Notes under the pieces: generated by a model
Told to the model about the DNA's origin: nothing
The model's input: only the letters and a program-made list of their open reading frames with translations
Databases searched by the model: none
Position numbers and translations under genes: made by a program
Assembly (NCBI GenBank): GCA_015655565.1
Contig: JAATEU010000098.1
Coordinates: 1-6,616 of the forward strand
Source of the DNA: Clostridiales bacterium
Lineage (GTDB): Bacteria; Bacillota; Clostridia; Lachnospirales; Lachnospiraceae
Reading direction: 5' to 3'
DNA: 6,616 bases
In this document: one piece after another, positions 6,383 through 6,616 of the stretch
How the letters are laid out: the number at the start of each line of letters is the position of its first letter
Position numbering within the stretch: position 1 is the stretch's first letter

Positions 6383-6414
6383 GCCTTATCTGAGCAGCGT
6401 TTCTCAGATAAGGC
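6383..6414 (+). other. intergenic hairpin between binding-protein and permease genes
   Basis: GCCTTATCTGAG (6383-6394) pairs perfectly with CTCAGATAAGGC (6403-6414) around an eight-base loop. No T-tract follows, so full termination is unlikely. Such hairpins after solute-binding protein genes commonly protect the upstream mRNA and lower permease expression relative to the binding protein. That role is inferred here from position. Confidence 0.6.
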
Positions 6415-6423
6415 ATATAATCA

Positions 6424-6438
6424 ATAACGGTACGTTAT
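6424..6438 (+). other. small hairpin next to the permease ribosome binding site
   Basis: ATAACG (6424-6429) and CGTTAT (6433-6438) form a perfect six-base inverted repeat with a three-base loop, ending two bases before the GGAGG at 6441-6445. It could affect ribosome access to the permease mRNA or act as a protein-binding dyad. Confidence 0.3.
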
Positions 6439-6452
6439 AAGGAGGCAGCAAA

Positions 6453-6616
6453 ATGTTAAGTTCCATTCAACCTAAGAACAGAGTAATCTTTGCATATTTA
6501 GTGTTACCAGTTGCTTTATATGTATTTGCGGTATTTATTCCTTTAATAACGGCTGGATTTTACAGTTTTTTTGATTGGAAAGGCGGACCGAATAAAACTT
6601 TTATTGGATTTCAAAA
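6453..6616 (+). CDS. sugar ABC transporter permease, MalF-type, N-terminal part
   Basis: The first 54 codons of an inner-membrane permease are present; the gene runs off the right edge. The peptide starts MLSSIQPKNRV and continues into a first membrane span at about residues 12-34 (IFAYLVLPVALYVFAVFIPL). It is followed by the typical AGFYSFFDWKGG and FIGFQ, which in MalF/UgpA-type permeases of the carbohydrate-uptake-1 class leads into the family-conserved 'GFxNY' region. GGAGG at 6441-6445 lies seven bases before the ATG. It follows the binding-protein gene by 133 bases in the same direction and would form the membrane channel with a second permease expected downstream. If the upstream TGA is real, the permease may still be made but lacks a working binding protein from this locus. 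Confidence 0.9.
   Translation, partial: MLSSIQPKNRVIFAYLVLPVALYVFAVFIPLITAGFYSFFDWKGGPNKTFIGFQ

Noticed and set aside
1..6616. CRISPR array, tRNA, rRNA, phage or toxin-antitoxin genes.
   Set aside because: No regularly spaced repeats, cloverleaf or rRNA sequence, integrase, or paired small toxin-antitoxin frames were seen on either strand.

Overview
The window looks like chromosome of a low-GC Gram-positive anaerobe, most likely a clostridium of the Lachnospiraceae type. The signs are AT-rich intergenic DNA, strong GGAGG ribosome binding sites, TAA stops on all the clear genes, a short clostridial lipobox signal peptide, and a LacI regulator placed directly before a sugar ABC transporter. 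No phage, plasmid, CRISPR, rRNA or tRNA sequence was seen.

Region 1 (1-1161) is a damaged edge. A minus-strand fragment (1-226) resembles the C-terminal domain of a lipoate-protein ligase. It meets, back to back, a plus-strand SH3b-NlpC/P60 peptidase that has lost its N-terminus. Both genes break off within about 45 bases of each other, which suggests an old deletion or rearrangement. After the peptidase comes a small element (about 966-1083) with near-perfect inverted repeats and a 13-base flanking direct repeat, resembling a MITE.

Region 2 (1162-3201) holds an M19 dipeptidase and a cytoplasmic class A beta-lactamase-like serine hydrolase. They are separated by a 201-base, more GC-rich gap with a stem-loop and a doubtful small ORF. 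With the NlpC/P60 remnant, these genes look like a muropeptide or peptide turnover group, comparable in content to the Bacillus ykfABCD genes. That reading is inferred from family membership.

Region 3 (3202-6616) is a sugar-uptake locus. A long AT-rich leader carries several CG-centred operator-like motifs around a plausible promoter. It is followed by a LacI-family repressor, a lipoprotein sugar-binding protein and the start of a MalF-type permease. The binding-protein gene is interrupted by one in-frame TGA at codon 260, with the frame and homology intact on both sides. The probable original codon is TGG (Trp), so the copy is either a recent nonsense mutant, a sequencing error, or, less likely, recoded. 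Two hairpins lie between the binding-protein and permease genes.

The most unusual features are the TGA-split binding protein, the repeated operator motif with a possible extra copy at the lacI stop codon, the MITE-like insert, and the double truncation at about 226-264. I did not find a clearly new defence or mobile system.
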